From: Mytilus trossulus
Taxonomy: Eukaryota > Mollusca > Bivalvia > Mytilida > Mytilidae
Length of the DNA stretch: 64,000 bases
Assembly: GCF_036588685.1 (NCBI RefSeq)
Contig: NC_086376.1
Coordinates: 14,833,911 to 14,897,910 of the forward strand
Direction of reading: 5' to 3'
The notes below the pieces were generated by a model. The model did not search any database. It worked only from the letters and a program-made list of their open reading frames with translations, and was not told the origin of the DNA. Positions within the stretch are counted from its first letter, which is position 1. Each line of letters begins with the position of its first letter. This document shows positions 21,938 to 32,740 of this stretch, one piece after another. Both the position numbers and the translations under genes were made by a program.

Positions 21938-22205
21938 AAAGAGGAGTAACCATTTTAATTGCAAATGATCTTGAATAGAAAATAAAGCAAATAAAGAGAG
22001 ATGATAATGGAAATTTCCTTGGTGTAGACATTACAATTGAAGGTGAAAATATAACACTTGTTAATTTATATGGGTCAAATAATGACTCACCATCTTTTTA
22101 TAATAAAGTATATGATATAATAGAAAAATGTAACTACCAACAAGTTTAAATTCTGACAGGAGATTTCAACTTAAGTTCAAAATCAGGCATTAGAGACATA
22201 CGACT
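21938..22205 (+). pseudogene. LINE endonuclease fragment (copy B, continues past the junction)
   Basis: The frame runs I-L-I-A-N-D-L-E, a stop, G-N-F-L-G-V-D-I, L-V-N-L-Y-G-S-N-N-D-S-P-S-F-Y-N-K, a second stop, then I-L-T-G-D-F-N-L. The T-G-D-F-N block is a signature of the endonuclease/exonuclease/phosphatase domain of LINEs. Stops and truncation make it a dead fragment. It shows the sequence as it was before the copy A junction cut it at 9456. Confidence 0.82.
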
Positions 22206-22840
22206 ATCTACATTTAAGCAATTGTGGTAACGTCACCCTATTCATTTACCGTGAATTCTTTTTCTAGAATCAACGCTATCTAAATCTGTTGCTGAAATAG
22301 GCTCACCATAGTATATTCTTGTGTTTCCTTTGTGTGCCTAATTTCAATAAGTTTGATTTGACTAATTTACTGATTTTGTTCACTAATGGAATTGTTTTTA
22401 AAACTTACCTTTAATTTTTATAATTTCTATATGCCTTTATATATATAATTAATGGGATGCGAACCCGTCAATTCTTTTGCGAGTTACTGACATCAACATA
22501 TTGACGAAACCTCTGTGCTAAAAATCGGTTACGATTTAAGTGTCTATTATATATATATATATATATATATATAAATGAATATATAAGTGCCTATAAATAG
22601 CAGCACATGACATTCAAATCTATGGGAGTGTGGATTAGACAGTACAGAGATTAATTCAATTACACAAATAAAATGATATATTCAATTTGCCTAACAATGT
22701 AATTTTAACACACTATTTAGTATGTAAATATAAGAATGTTTGAAATATTTACAAACTGATGAAAATAAACGCAATATTTCGCTAGACAAACTAACTTTAT
22801 CAAGCGTGCATCTATCCAGGTGAAATCGGATGTAGATGAT
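22206..22840. other. Gene-free stretch with TA microsatellite
   Basis: AT-rich sequence with a perfect TA run at about 22547-22573. No gene is supported. Confidence 0.6.
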
Positions 22841-23005
22841 AAGAAACTTTTGCAGCTCAACGTATGTGTTGCACTTAGCTGCCTTGAAAATAAGAATATT
22901 TTGCAGCTCAATGTCTATGTTGCACTTGAATTTAGCTGCCTTGCAAATAAGAAAATTTTGCAGCTCAATGTATATGTTGCACTTGGATTTAGCTGCCTTG
23001 AAAAT
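22841..23005 (+). repeat. Three-unit tandem repeat of 57 bp
   Basis: The units are 22841-22891 (51 bp, six bases shorter), 22892-22948 and 22949-23005. Each has AAGAA..TTTTGCAGCTCAA, TATGTTGCACTT and TTAGCTGCCTTG. Open frames on both strands are products of the periodicity, because 57 and 51 are multiples of three. They are not evidence of a protein. Confidence 0.85.
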
Positions 23006-23289
23006 ACATAATTGGTAGTTGAAGTAAGCAACGTCCATTGGCCAATATTACGGGATAAAAAGAACCATGCTTTGTTTTAAATTATTCTTTCTCTTTCCTG
23101 TATCGTTTCTCGTCTTTTTCGTTAAGATCATCAGGTTCTAAAGTGTGGAGTTTGTGGATCCAAAAGTTTTCTCTTCTCCTTCTCGCCGTGGTGTCCCACT
23201 CGGTGTTGACTTCTATAATTTGGAAAGTAATGATATACATCGGTACAACAACATACACACAGGGCTTGTACCTTTATGTATATATAATA

Positions 23290-23825
23290 CAGGCAAACGA
23301 TTGGAACGCCATGACTGCCTTATGTTAATGATCAGCATTATATGCAGTGCTCACAATATTATATGCAGTGCTCACAACATTATATGCAGTGCTCACAAAA
23401 TTTTATGCAGTGCTCACAACATTATATGCTGTGCTCACAACATTATATGAAGTGCTCACAACATTATATGAAGTGCTCACAACATTATATGAAGTGCTCA
23501 CAACATTATATGAAGTGCTCACAACATTATACGCAGTGTTCCAAACATTAAATGCAGTAGTTACAACATTATATGAAGTGCTCACGACGTTATATGATGT
23601 ACTCACAACATTATATGAAGTGCTCACACCATTATACGTTTTTTGTTGATGAAGGTGATGATCGGTGATGGTGATGATGGTGTTTGATGTATGATTAGAT
23701 TGATGTATGATGAGATGATTCGGTAAACTTCGGGCTTTTTTTTAGCGGAAAATTTCCGAATCCATAATTGGTAATGCCCAGCAAACAAATTTAAACAGTT
23801 ATTAAAGTGATGTTGTCATTAAAGA
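23290..23825 (+). repeat. Inverted arm 1 with minisatellite core
   Basis: The arm reads GCAAACGATTGGAACGCC, CTTATGTTAATGATCAGC, a 21-bp minisatellite, a GATGATG-rich piece, GGTAAACTTCGGG, TTTAGCGGAAA and CCCAGCAAACAAATTTAAAC. The reverse complement of 28105-28531 gives the same order. The two arms enclose about 4.3 kb. A non-autonomous mobile element present in opposite orientations is the simplest reading. Bivalve elements with tandem-repeat cores are known, but I cannot assign this one to a class. Confidence 0.85.
23337..23637 (+). repeat. 21-bp minisatellite, about 14 units
   Basis: The unit is close to CAGTGCTCACAACATTATAT plus G, with variants GAAGTGCTC and GCTGTGCTC. As 21 is divisible by three, long open frames arise on both strands; I do not regard them as genes. 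The reverse-complement array is at 28296-28492. Confidence 0.92.
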
Positions 23826-25540
23826 AGTATACAATATTTAAAACTGTTTGAAATAAGGAAATTAAGAAGTATGATCAATTTACCACAAATTTATTTCACA
23901 CCAGGGCTATTTAAACTTATTTTGATTATTAATCATATTCACAACTTAATATGTATATACTTTAAGTGTTTAATAAATTGCTTTGGCGAACGCAACTGGA
24001 TACGACCGCAGAGGTCCACCCCTGAACTGTTGGGACAAAAATGGACACACTATTCACGCTACATACAGGTCTGAATTTGGAATGTAATTAAATATTTGAC
24101 ACAGAATAACTGTAGTCGAAGAACTTAAAACTGATTATATCATTTGAATGTATACTTATTTTTTTGGTTTTGCACTTTGCTGTTGCGAATTGCCCCACCC
24201 CTCCAAAAATTAAAAAAAATACCCCCAGTTTTTTTGTTGATTGTGCAATACACTATGCTGTTGCTTTTGAACCAAACCCGAAAAAGAAAGAAAATGTATC
24301 CCCCACATTTTTTGCCAAAAAAATATACGAAGACATTTTCTTTTTAATTTCTGAAATCTGATATGAGAAAAAAAAATTCTTTACACATTATTTAAAAGCA
24401 AGAGAGGTATTCAAACATGTCTGGATTACTTCAATATATTTGGATTACCTCCCTTACACTGGTTTCAAATTGTCTTAATTGGCCATTAACCAAGAAACCC
24501 TTGTTCTCCCCTCTTTTTTGCCTATAATTCCTAAGACGTTACGCACGATATTGCGTCTCAAATGGTAACGTTAAAGTGTTGACGTTTTACAGCGATTAAA
24601 GATTAGTGGGGATATTTTTTTTATTTCGCTTGCAATATTTGTTTTGCACATCAACACGATCAATTAATGCTTGGTGGTACTGAATATGCATGAAATATTT
24701 CCCACTGAAAGTAACGTAAGCAACAAACAACAAAATATATCGTATTTGGGTAATGCATAAGACAATATAAAATGAGAAGATATATACGGTATGATGGGTG
24801 CCAATGAGACAACTGTCTACCAGAGACCAATTGACATAAAACATAACAAAATGCAATGTTTTCCCATTTAGATCCTAAACGGTAGAAGATATATATTTTG
24901 CTTAAATTTAAAAAAGTTTGTCTGGAATAACAAGTTAAACGGGTCTTTCTTATAAATTTCAGTTTATTAAATCTTTCTTAAATAACGGAACAATTATAGA
25001 TTAAGAAATAAAACGATTGTCAGAAAAAAATAATTAAAAAATTAATTATATTCATCTCATATGTTTACAAGCCTTGTTAGAATTGTAGAGGTATATAGCC
25101 ACGCTTCAGGCCAAATTTTATTTTCACTTTAAAGTTCTTTACATATGAATCTTATTGCAGAGAAATAAAAAAAAATTGCAGTTTTTATACGCTTCCAAAA
25201 TTAGATTTTTGTTTATCCTCGCGTAATACACAACTTTTTCACAACTTAAGAACCTCATCTAAACGAACAACCCCAGTGATCGGAATTCTTATTATTCTTT
25301 GTGGTCTTGTTGATAGTATCTGACTATTAAGAAAATTCTGTCTAAGTAAATATATACAGATGATCCACAATAAATAGCGTCCCGAATCGACAACGTTGAA
25401 AACGTATGAAAATCGTCCAATGGACAAACTTGGAAGACATGTCATTTCATTTCTTTGAAAACGAAGTCGTTTTGACTACGCAAATTATCAAAAAGTATGT
25501 AGCTGTTTTGTAGAGTTAAAGTACAATTCCGTTTTGAGCC
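23826..25540. other. Gene-free AT-rich stretch with a repeat fragment
   Basis: No gene is supported. Positions 24786-24850 (GGTGCCAATGAGACAACTGT) are a fragment of the 254-bp repeat family. Confidence 0.55.
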
Positions 25541-25549
25541 ATAACACTT

Positions 25550-25880
25550 CCCCTCAAATTACCTTTCCAAGCAAATCATAACCATCCCTTTGTGGTATGG
25601 AAAATTGTGTTAAAATTTCAGAGAGATTTATACACTTAAGGACCAGAAACTACAAAAATGTTTATCTGGACCCCCTTTTGGCCCCTAATTCCTAAACAGT
25701 TGAGACCATAACCCTCAAATCAATCCCAAATTTTCTTTAGTGGTTATAAACCTTGTGTTAAAGTTTAATTGATTTCTATTTACTGAAATGAACTCTATCA
25801 TGTATACAAAAGTTATTATCCGGAAACCATCTGTCTTGGGCGACGCCGACGACGACGTGATAGCAATATACGACAATTTT
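25550..25880 (+). repeat. Interspersed repeat ending in GACGCCGACGACGACG
   Basis: The stretch contains CCATAACACTTCCCCTC, GGACCCCCTTTTGGCCCC, CCTAAACAGTTGAGACC and the terminal GACGACGACGTGATAGC...ATATACGAC block. I recognise it as a frequent bivalve genomic repeat. Coding potential is absent. Its class is unknown to me. Confidence 0.55.
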
Positions 25881-26830
25881 GTTTATTTTTTGTTTCCAGT
25901 ATTTTTTCAAGGAGAACCAAATATCTGTCAGAAGTATACTGTTCATTGCATTTTCTAATATATATTTTATTAATGTTGGTAAGCGATGTTATTCGAAATA
26001 GAATTTTCCCTAAACATTTACGATTTTCAATGTTATTCTAAAAAGGCATGGTACAGCAATGTTTAGTGCAAAATAACTAGGTTGTGAATTTAAATCCTTT
26101 TAAGTATATCATTCGGACTATGCTATACATGAAGTCAAATTAGTTTCGACAATTTTCCAATGTTTACCCCGTGAGTGATCCATGTACAGAAGAAAGAAAC
26201 CCCACAGAAACAATCAAGATCCATCGTCAAAAGTAACTTTTCAGATAACAAAAAATATTCAGATATGAAATTTTCAACCTCTTACATTGATCCTAACATG
26301 TGATATCGAGAAAAAATTGTTAGCAAAAATAACAGAAATCACCGGACCATAGACAAGCTTGTTTGTGAGAAGAATTAGAACACCAATAACAACAACGAGA
26401 AGAATTCACAGTCAAACAATACTAACAGTTCTCCATTAATATAAATTTATTACAGTTATATATTGATATTCTGTAACAAAAATATTGTGTGGACCTTCAA
26501 TAAAATCAAAGACGTGCTCAGTAACAAATAGCGTTCCTCTTTTATGTGCTGTTGCTATCATCTGGACCTTAACACAAATTTGAATCTTTTTTCAAGGTCC
26601 ATTGTTATCAAAGAAGTGCGATCTAAAAGATATCATTCTTCTCTGACTTGTAGTTGTCTCACTTGATTAAAGTTTGTATCTTAATGTAAATTAACCAGAA
26701 TTAATTCAGGTCAAGGTGACTCTTTTTTCATGGACAATCGTTACTATCCAATAATAGTGAATCATTCTTTTTTACTCACAGTTTGTTTCACTCTTTACCT
26801 AAATGCAAAACTTAGATGCATGATTTTTTT
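25881..26830. other. Gene-free AT-rich stretch
   Basis: I see no open frame, RNA gene or element that can be supported here. Confidence 0.5.
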
Positions 26831-26837
26831 ATTAGTT

Positions 26838-27375
26838 GTTAGTGGCTTGGAAGTAGCTGTCAGTAACTGCGAGTACTCTCATATCAGTACTTAGTGTCTT
26901 TTTGTTGTTGGGATATACAAGTACCCGGCCACGTCCACTCTGTTTTTTGTTAGATGTATTTATATTCCATCTGATGAGTTAAGCCTTTTTCAACTGATTT
27001 TCATAGTTTGTTCTTATGTTGTTCTGTTACACCACTGTCCCAGGTTAGAGGAAGGGTTTGGATCCTGGTAACATCCGCCACATTCTGTATATAGGTGTCT
27101 GTCCCAAGTCAGGAACCTGTATTTCAGTGGTTGTCGTTTGTTAGTGTGTTACATGTTCGTTTTTCGTTCGTTTGTTTGTACATTAATTAGACCGGTAGTT
27201 TTCTCGTTTGGAATGTTTTACGTTTATCATTTCGGGGCCTTCTATAGCATAGCTGACTATGCGGTATGGGCGTTGCTCATGCTTCAAGGTCGTACTGTGG
27301 CCTATAGTTGTTAATTTCTGTTTCATTTGGTCTCTTGTGGAAAGTTGTTTCATTGACCACTTTTTTTTCATATAT
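26838..27375 (-). repeat. Long interspersed repeat, near full length
   Basis: On the minus strand it reads through the equivalents of 1140-1250 (CCATACCGCATAGTCAGC) and then 16495-16800 (TCCTGACTTGGGACA, ACAGTGGTGTAAC, CTGACAGCT). It therefore joins pieces that are separate elsewhere in the window. No coding capacity is seen. Related 5' pieces recur in the array at 46950, 52200 and 62180. Confidence 0.7.
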
Positions 27376-28104
27376 TAACCAGACTGACGAACAAACGTAG
27401 TAAACGTTTTATTCACTCCCACAAACTCAGTTTTCATAAGAGATGATTGCTATAAATGAAAATGTTAAACTGGGTCTTGAAAGGGTATATTTTTCTTATG
27501 AAAGTTTATATCTCTATACAAGACTGCTGGTCATATTTAAAAAAACGAACTGATGGGCGTGCTAAGAAACTGGTAAAAAAAAATGGAATAATTGATGTAA
27601 AGTTATGTTAAATACCTACAATGCAATGCTTTAAACTGCATTTTCCACATCTAGCTGTTAGATACTTATTCATGTAAAAATGCCAAATTCTAAAAGTCGA
27701 GGCCAATAATGAATCTATCATGACATATTTAAGCTAGCGTAATATGGTACTTAGTTGTTATAGAAAGCTGACTATTTTATTTAAAAGGTACAAATGTAAT
27801 TAAGCTTTTTAAAACAGAGTACTGACTATAAAGTGACACCTTTCTAAAGTTCGTCAGTAGAAAATGAGCTTGAGGCATATATCATATAAATTTTCCTTCG
27901 ATGTTTCATTAACTAAAATTTTCATTATTTAACTTACATTATGCCATGCGTATTTCTTACGATGAACATAGCTAGTTCATTTATTCACCTCTTAGTTTCA
28001 TATTTACCTTGGAATGAACTTCCAATCAATTAATAAAATTATATCTGTCCAATTGCAGACAATAGTAGGCGTTATTTTTTTTCTGATATAGTTTTCAATC
28101 GAAC
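27376..28104. other. Gene-free AT-rich stretch
   Basis: Nothing could be supported between the long repeat and inverted arm 2. Confidence 0.5.
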
Positions 28105-28531
28105 TGCCTTGATAACATGACTTCAACAACTGTTTCAATTTGTTTGCCGGGCACTATCAATTATGACTGTACTCGGTAATTTCCGCTAAAAAAACCCGAA
28201 GTTTACCGAATCATTTCATCATACATCAATCTCATCATACATCAAACATCATCATCACTATCACCGATCATCACCTTCATCAACAAAAAACGTATAATGT
28301 TGTGAGCACTTCATATAATGTTGTGAGCACTTCATATAATTTCGTGAGCACTTCATATAATGTTGTGCCCACTGCATATAACTGTTGGACCATTGCGTAT
28401 AATGTTGTGAGCACTTCATATAATGTTGTGAGCACTTCATATAATCTTGTGATCACTGTATATAATGTTGTGAGCACTGCATATAATGCTGATCATTAAC
28501 ATAAGGCAGTTACGGCGTTCCATTCAAACGT
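28105..28531 (-). repeat. Inverted arm 2 with minisatellite core
   Basis: This is the reverse complement of 23290-23825, with a shorter minisatellite (about nine 21-bp units, 28296-28492). Beyond the core the arms share CTTATGTTAATGATCAGC on one side, and TTTAGCGGAAA plus GCAAACAAATT on the other. Confidence 0.85.
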
Positions 28532-28570
28532 TTATAGTATGAATGGGTAGCCACGGGGTTTCATGGTTTA

Positions 28571-28645
28571 GATATATATATATATATATATATACAACTC
28601 GTCTAAACATCAACCCAACAATGTTAGATATATATATATATATAG

Positions 28646-28672
<27 letters not shown>
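28571..28672. repeat. TA microsatellites flanking a SINE 3' tail
   Basis: TA runs occupy 28571-28594 and about 28629-28672. Between them, ACAACTCGTCTAAACATCAA and CCCAACAATGTTAGAT are the 3' tail of the tRNA-derived SINE, on the minus strand. This suggests the SINE ends in a TA-rich tail. Confidence 0.75.
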
Positions 28673-28676
<4 letters not shown>

Positions 28677-28689
28677 GTTCATGACCTTG

Positions 28690-29050
28690 AAAATGATCTC
28701 AAGGTCATAGCTTAATTTGACGTTCTAGATTTTGACCTTTGCTTTTATTGCATATGTTTACATGATAAAGCTATGAAACTTTTGGAAAAGGTATCAAACC
28801 ATTTAACCTTGAAAAAATCAACCGGAAGCGACTTTGTGTAAACCGGAAGTAGCTATTTTTTGTACTTTATATAAGGCAAATAGAACCAGATATTTTTGGA
28901 ATCAGTGTCAAGTAAATATTCAAATATAATCGTAAGTAACATTTTTAAAACCGGAAGTAACAAATTATATCCCTTATTTTAAAAAAAATGTATGAAAACC
29001 ATATATTTTTGGAATCAGCGTACTAGAAGCTATCATTTGACGATTGAAAT
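28690..29050 (+). repeat. CCGGAAGT-rich interspersed repeat
   Basis: ACCGGAAG blocks near 28820, 28843 and 28960 alternate with GATATTTTTGGAATCAG and TTTTTTGTACTTTATAT segments. The same order appears inverted at 39895-40210, so this is a dispersed family. No coding capacity is apparent. Confidence 0.6.
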
Positions 29051-29460
29051 GACATTTTAAACTTAGTTTCACAATTTTTTATATCAAAATACATTGTTTT
29101 AATGGAAAGACCTACGTTTTTGTAAAAACGCAGAATAATAAGAACTCTGAAGGGGATAAAATCAGCCGAGCGTGATAATTACTTTCTATTTGTCCGGAGA
29201 AATCGACCATTTTCAACGATGAAAATTAGTATTTATCAAACTGGCAGATAACCATCACAATTATTTCTGTAAATTGTGCGGGTAAAATTTCTCAACATTT
29301 TCATATTTTTGTAAACAGGTCCAAGTAAAAATTTGGTAAAATCTTTAAAAAACTGAACAAGTCACGTCTAATTAAGCAAAAGTGTTGGGTATCCCCTTCA
29401 GAGAGGCCGAGATGAAACGATGGTATACTGGTTTTTGTTTGTTTGTCTAATTTAGCTAAC
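29051..29460. other. Gene-free stretch
   Basis: No supported feature. Short minus-strand open frames overlap repeat sequence. Confidence 0.5.
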
Positions 29461-29464
29461 CAAT

Positions 29465-29640
29465 ACAAAGTATTGGCCATAATTGTTTCGAAAAGGCATG
29501 ACAGAGTGATGGGGTATGATCTGTTGTATGCATGACAGTTGTTGCCCTTTCGATTTTGATGTGTTTTGTCCTTTGATTTTGCCATGTGATTAGGGACTTT
29601 CCGATTTTTGTGAATTTACTTTTCACTATGCAACTTACTG
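29465..29640 (+). repeat. Interspersed repeat fragment
   Basis: CATGACAGTTGTTGCCC, GATGTGTTTTGTCC and CATGTGATTAGGGACTTTCC form a block I recognise as common in mussel genomic DNA. This identification is from memory. The open minus-strand frame over it is incidental. Confidence 0.45.
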
Positions 29641-30945
29641 TCTAGCGCACGGACTTAAATTAAAATTGAAATCATAACAATGACCGTGTACTATACGTAT
29701 TTACAACATACAACTATTACAGTGCTGGTTGCTTTGTTGGCCTGTACATATACAAACCGTTCTGTAAGTGTTTGAAGGTTAATTCTTATTGTAGAAATCT
29801 GCGTAAGATGCACTCTTTTTTATTTATAAATATCACTTTTATACCATCATTCTTTTATTTATTAATATTACTTTTACTTATGTATCTTGGTCCGAAACAA
29901 CAATTATTTCGTAGTGCATTTCCTTTGGAACATAAATGAAAATTTTTAAAAATCCTCCTGCGCTTTCTCAATGAAATTTTTACAATGTTTTGTACTACTT
30001 TTGGGACAAAATAAATCAAAATTTAATATGTTGTATTGTTGTTCTCCTCTCATATTTAATGTGTTTCCCTCAGTTTTAGTTTGTTACTAATTTTATATAT
30101 TTATAAATAATTATTATAAAGACCAACCTAAAAGCAAATAAGACATAAAGTACCAATGAAAGAGTATTCACAGACCCTGAGATATATTGAAAACAAATAG
30201 GAATACATACATATGTTCATTTAAGATATTTGTTTTATGGCGCTAGCTCAGCATACGTTTTCTAAGGTAATTAACTCTCTGCACGGTGAGATTGTTTAAG
30301 ACATTATCTATGAGGGCCTGAATATTTCGTGATTTTACCACGGGTCGGCCCTTTATTGTCAATATTTTACTCTGAGCCCCATGAATTATTTCGATTCTAA
30401 TATGACAAATACGGCCATTCGTTTGGATCGAAGCGCTATATGGTGAATCAAGTATTTTCCATCCCAATAAATAAACGCACTATTAAATTGGCGTAAAAAT
30501 GAGGAGCTAACTGAATTAGTGACATGCTTAAAATTTTTCGTTTTGGATGAATTCAAATGATAATTCACATGTATGTCTGATGAGTTTTCAAAAATGGCTA
30601 ATACCACATTTCAGCATTGCTTGTTAACGTTTCCTTGCTTTGATGATTTTTGGTGTCAGAAGCGTGTATTTTACTGTAAAATGCTTATATTTTTCACGTC
30701 ATCTTTCTGTGACGTCGAGAAGCACATTCATAAAAAAACATATGACGTGGGAGTACGATCGGAACAGCCCTTGAAATACATTTATATTTACCACGGGTGT
30801 GTACTCAAAGCGTTTGAAGGATGTCATGTTAGAATTTATATTGTATTTTTATAATCCTCATGTGTATGTTCGATAGACATCTTTAATAGCTAGGAACGTC
30901 TCTTTGAAATACTTTTTTCTTATCCCCAGTCGACAATCAAGTTCA
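29641..30945. other. Gene-poor stretch with two unrecognised open frames
   Basis: A minus-strand frame at 30243-30467 (74 codons) has an even, non-repetitive composition including G-A-Q-S-K-I-L-T-I-K-G-R-P. A plus-strand frame runs at 30573-30854. Neither matches a family I know. Both could be remnants of a mobile element. The rest of the stretch shows nothing. Confidence 0.35.
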
Positions 30946-30949
30946 GCGT

Positions 30950-31270
30950 CGAATGTTCTTTGCATTGTACATATTAAAAAGGGAAAAACTTTGAGGAAAA
31001 AAATCAAAAGCGTTAACACATCAAACGAATGGATAGCAACTGTCATATTCCTGACTTGATACAGTCATTTTTTTATGTTGAGAATAGTGGACTAAACCTT
31101 GTTTTATTTCTATCTAAACCCCTCCCTTGTAAAACAGTTGCATCAATTTCCATCACATTGACAACGTCGCGTGAACAAAACAAATAGACGCAATAGGTAA
31201 AAATTTCAAAAATTGGAGTATATGAGTGAACATTGCGTATTCATCTTAATCATTCATCATATACATAAGT
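30950..31270 (+). repeat. Interspersed repeat
   Basis: The order GCAACTGTCATATTCCTGAC, GTGGACTAAACCTTG, CAACGTCGCGTGAACAAAAC and GTAAAAATTTCAAAAATTGG matches a repeat I associate with bivalve genomes. A fragment is also at 41565-41720 (GACAACTGCCATTTTCCTGA). Confidence 0.5.
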
Positions 31271-31434
31271 TTGTTGTTGATCTGATTGTCATTTGTATTT
31301 GTGTATTCAATATACACCAGTTCCAGATTATGATATCAAAATGACATTGGAAACCGAACTGCAGTACTGGTCATGCATCTCATGAAGTGTCGTCTGATTT
31401 TCAGAACCAGTTTGATTATTTTTGGGTTTATGCA

Positions 31435-32250
31435 AAAAATAAAAGACATTAACGAGAGGCAAACTATACCAGGGAACACCAAAACTAATTGATCGAACAA
31501 AAAAACGGACAATGCAATAGCTAAACAATAAAAAGACAGAGACAAATAATAGTACAAACGACACAACATATAATACTACATACTAAGCAACGCGAACCCC
31601 AACAATACTGGAGGTGATTTTATGTACTCTGGAAGGGTAAGCAGATCTTGCTTCACATATGGCACCCGTCGTAATGCTCATAATATTAAAAACCCGGTAA
31701 TTCTGTAGGTAAATTCATGGTGAACAGGGAAGTGGATTGTAGTTACGACATACGAATCATATCCGATATCATCTGTGAAAGGGTTATTCCATAAACGGTG
31801 ATGCCGTTCGTAAGAAATAGAAAATAACACGTTTAATGATTTATTGCGTCCGAAGTCTTTTCTGGATTTACCTTCATCAGGAACGCTGAAAGCCAAACAT
31901 TTGAAATCCGAAGATAGATAAGTACCGAAAATTGTTGAAGAGCTATATGTAAAAAATACCTAAATTAATAGGAAAATTCATCTAAAGTCAACTTTGCCTG
32001 ATGGAGTTGAAATGTAAACTTTACCAAGGGATGATTTCAATTTCACCATTTGTAACTCTTTGTTGAATACCTTCAATGTGAGCAGCAACACTCTATCAAA
32101 AAAAGCATGATAGTAAATCCATGCGAGGGAATATCGTATCAATTGGAAAAATGTATACGCCGTATGCAGGCGATGTTGAATTGTTTCTTCATAAAAATGG
32201 AAACTTCACAATTGGGAAGCTGAAATCATCTCTTTTGTCGTAAAGTTTTA
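31435..32250 (+). repeat. Interspersed repeat with GGTAAGCAGATC block
   Basis: The stretch contains ACAATAGCTAAAC..., ACTCTGGAAGGGTAAGCAGA, CACATATGGCACCCGTCG, TATCCGATATCATCTGTG and GGAATATCGTATCAATTGG. The first third recurs at 37735-37977 with a better preserved GGTGCTCCGGAAGGGTAAGC. It is a dispersed family without coding capacity. The continuous length here, about 800 bp, makes it one of the fuller copies in the window. Confidence 0.6.
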
Positions 32251-32740
32251 TATTTTTTGCTGTATAAAATTTTAATCGTAATTAAAATTAAAATTAAAAC
32301 TGCCTTAACTCACTGAAGAATATTGCAATTTTATGAGGATATGATGACATAAAAGTGACAATCATGATTTAAACATAACATCATCATTTCAGTATATATT
32401 GAATCAGATATACGTTTGTAGAATTTCACGAATTTTTGCGCCAGTCCCAATTCCAACAAATGGTTTCCAGTTGCAAAGTTTCAAGTTTCTTTAATTATAT
32501 GGATTTGAATTTTATCAATGATAGGATCAAATTAAAAATAGCATATATAACAAATCCCGAATGTGCCATTAGTTTCTTACATGACAACTTAACATATTTG
32601 TCATTTCTATTACAATAAGTAAAAATCTGTCATTCAATAAACTATGGCTGATGCATTGTAAATTGAAGATAACCGTCTCCGTTATATCCATCTAAGCAGT
32701 CATGACGTCCTATTGTTCGACATGACGTAAATGTCTTTGA
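32251..32740. other. Gene-free stretch downstream of the LicD-like pseudogene
   Basis: AT-rich; I saw no polyadenylation signal on the minus strand and no gene. Confidence 0.5.

Larger units (their letters stand above)
11398..22093 (+). repeat. Tandem segmental duplication, copy B
   Basis: This is the second direct copy of the unit seen at 1-9456 and carries the same ordered set of elements. It keeps the 1258 bp at 16567-17824 that copy A has lost, so it holds the complete DUF1647-like gene. Its right end, at about 22093, lies inside a LINE endonuclease reading frame that continues to about 22205. Copy B is therefore probably closer to the ancestral arrangement at this border. Confidence 0.95.

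Noticed and set aside
1-22093. Duplication as an assembly artefact (uncollapsed haplotypes)
   Set aside because: The copies differ by a 1258-bp deletion, several indels and different right borders, and a unique Penelope RT joins them. A true tandem duplication is favoured, although sequence alone cannot exclude haplotype joining.
23337-23637. Open frames of 70-100 codons on both strands
   Set aside because: They are created by a 21-bp period that lacks stops in several frames. The protein would be a pure repeat (LTTLYEV/STSYNVV) mirrored on both strands.
28280-28499. CRISPR-like array of regularly spaced repeats
   Set aside because: The 21-bp units are contiguous without unique spacers, and the genome is animal. 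It is a minisatellite.
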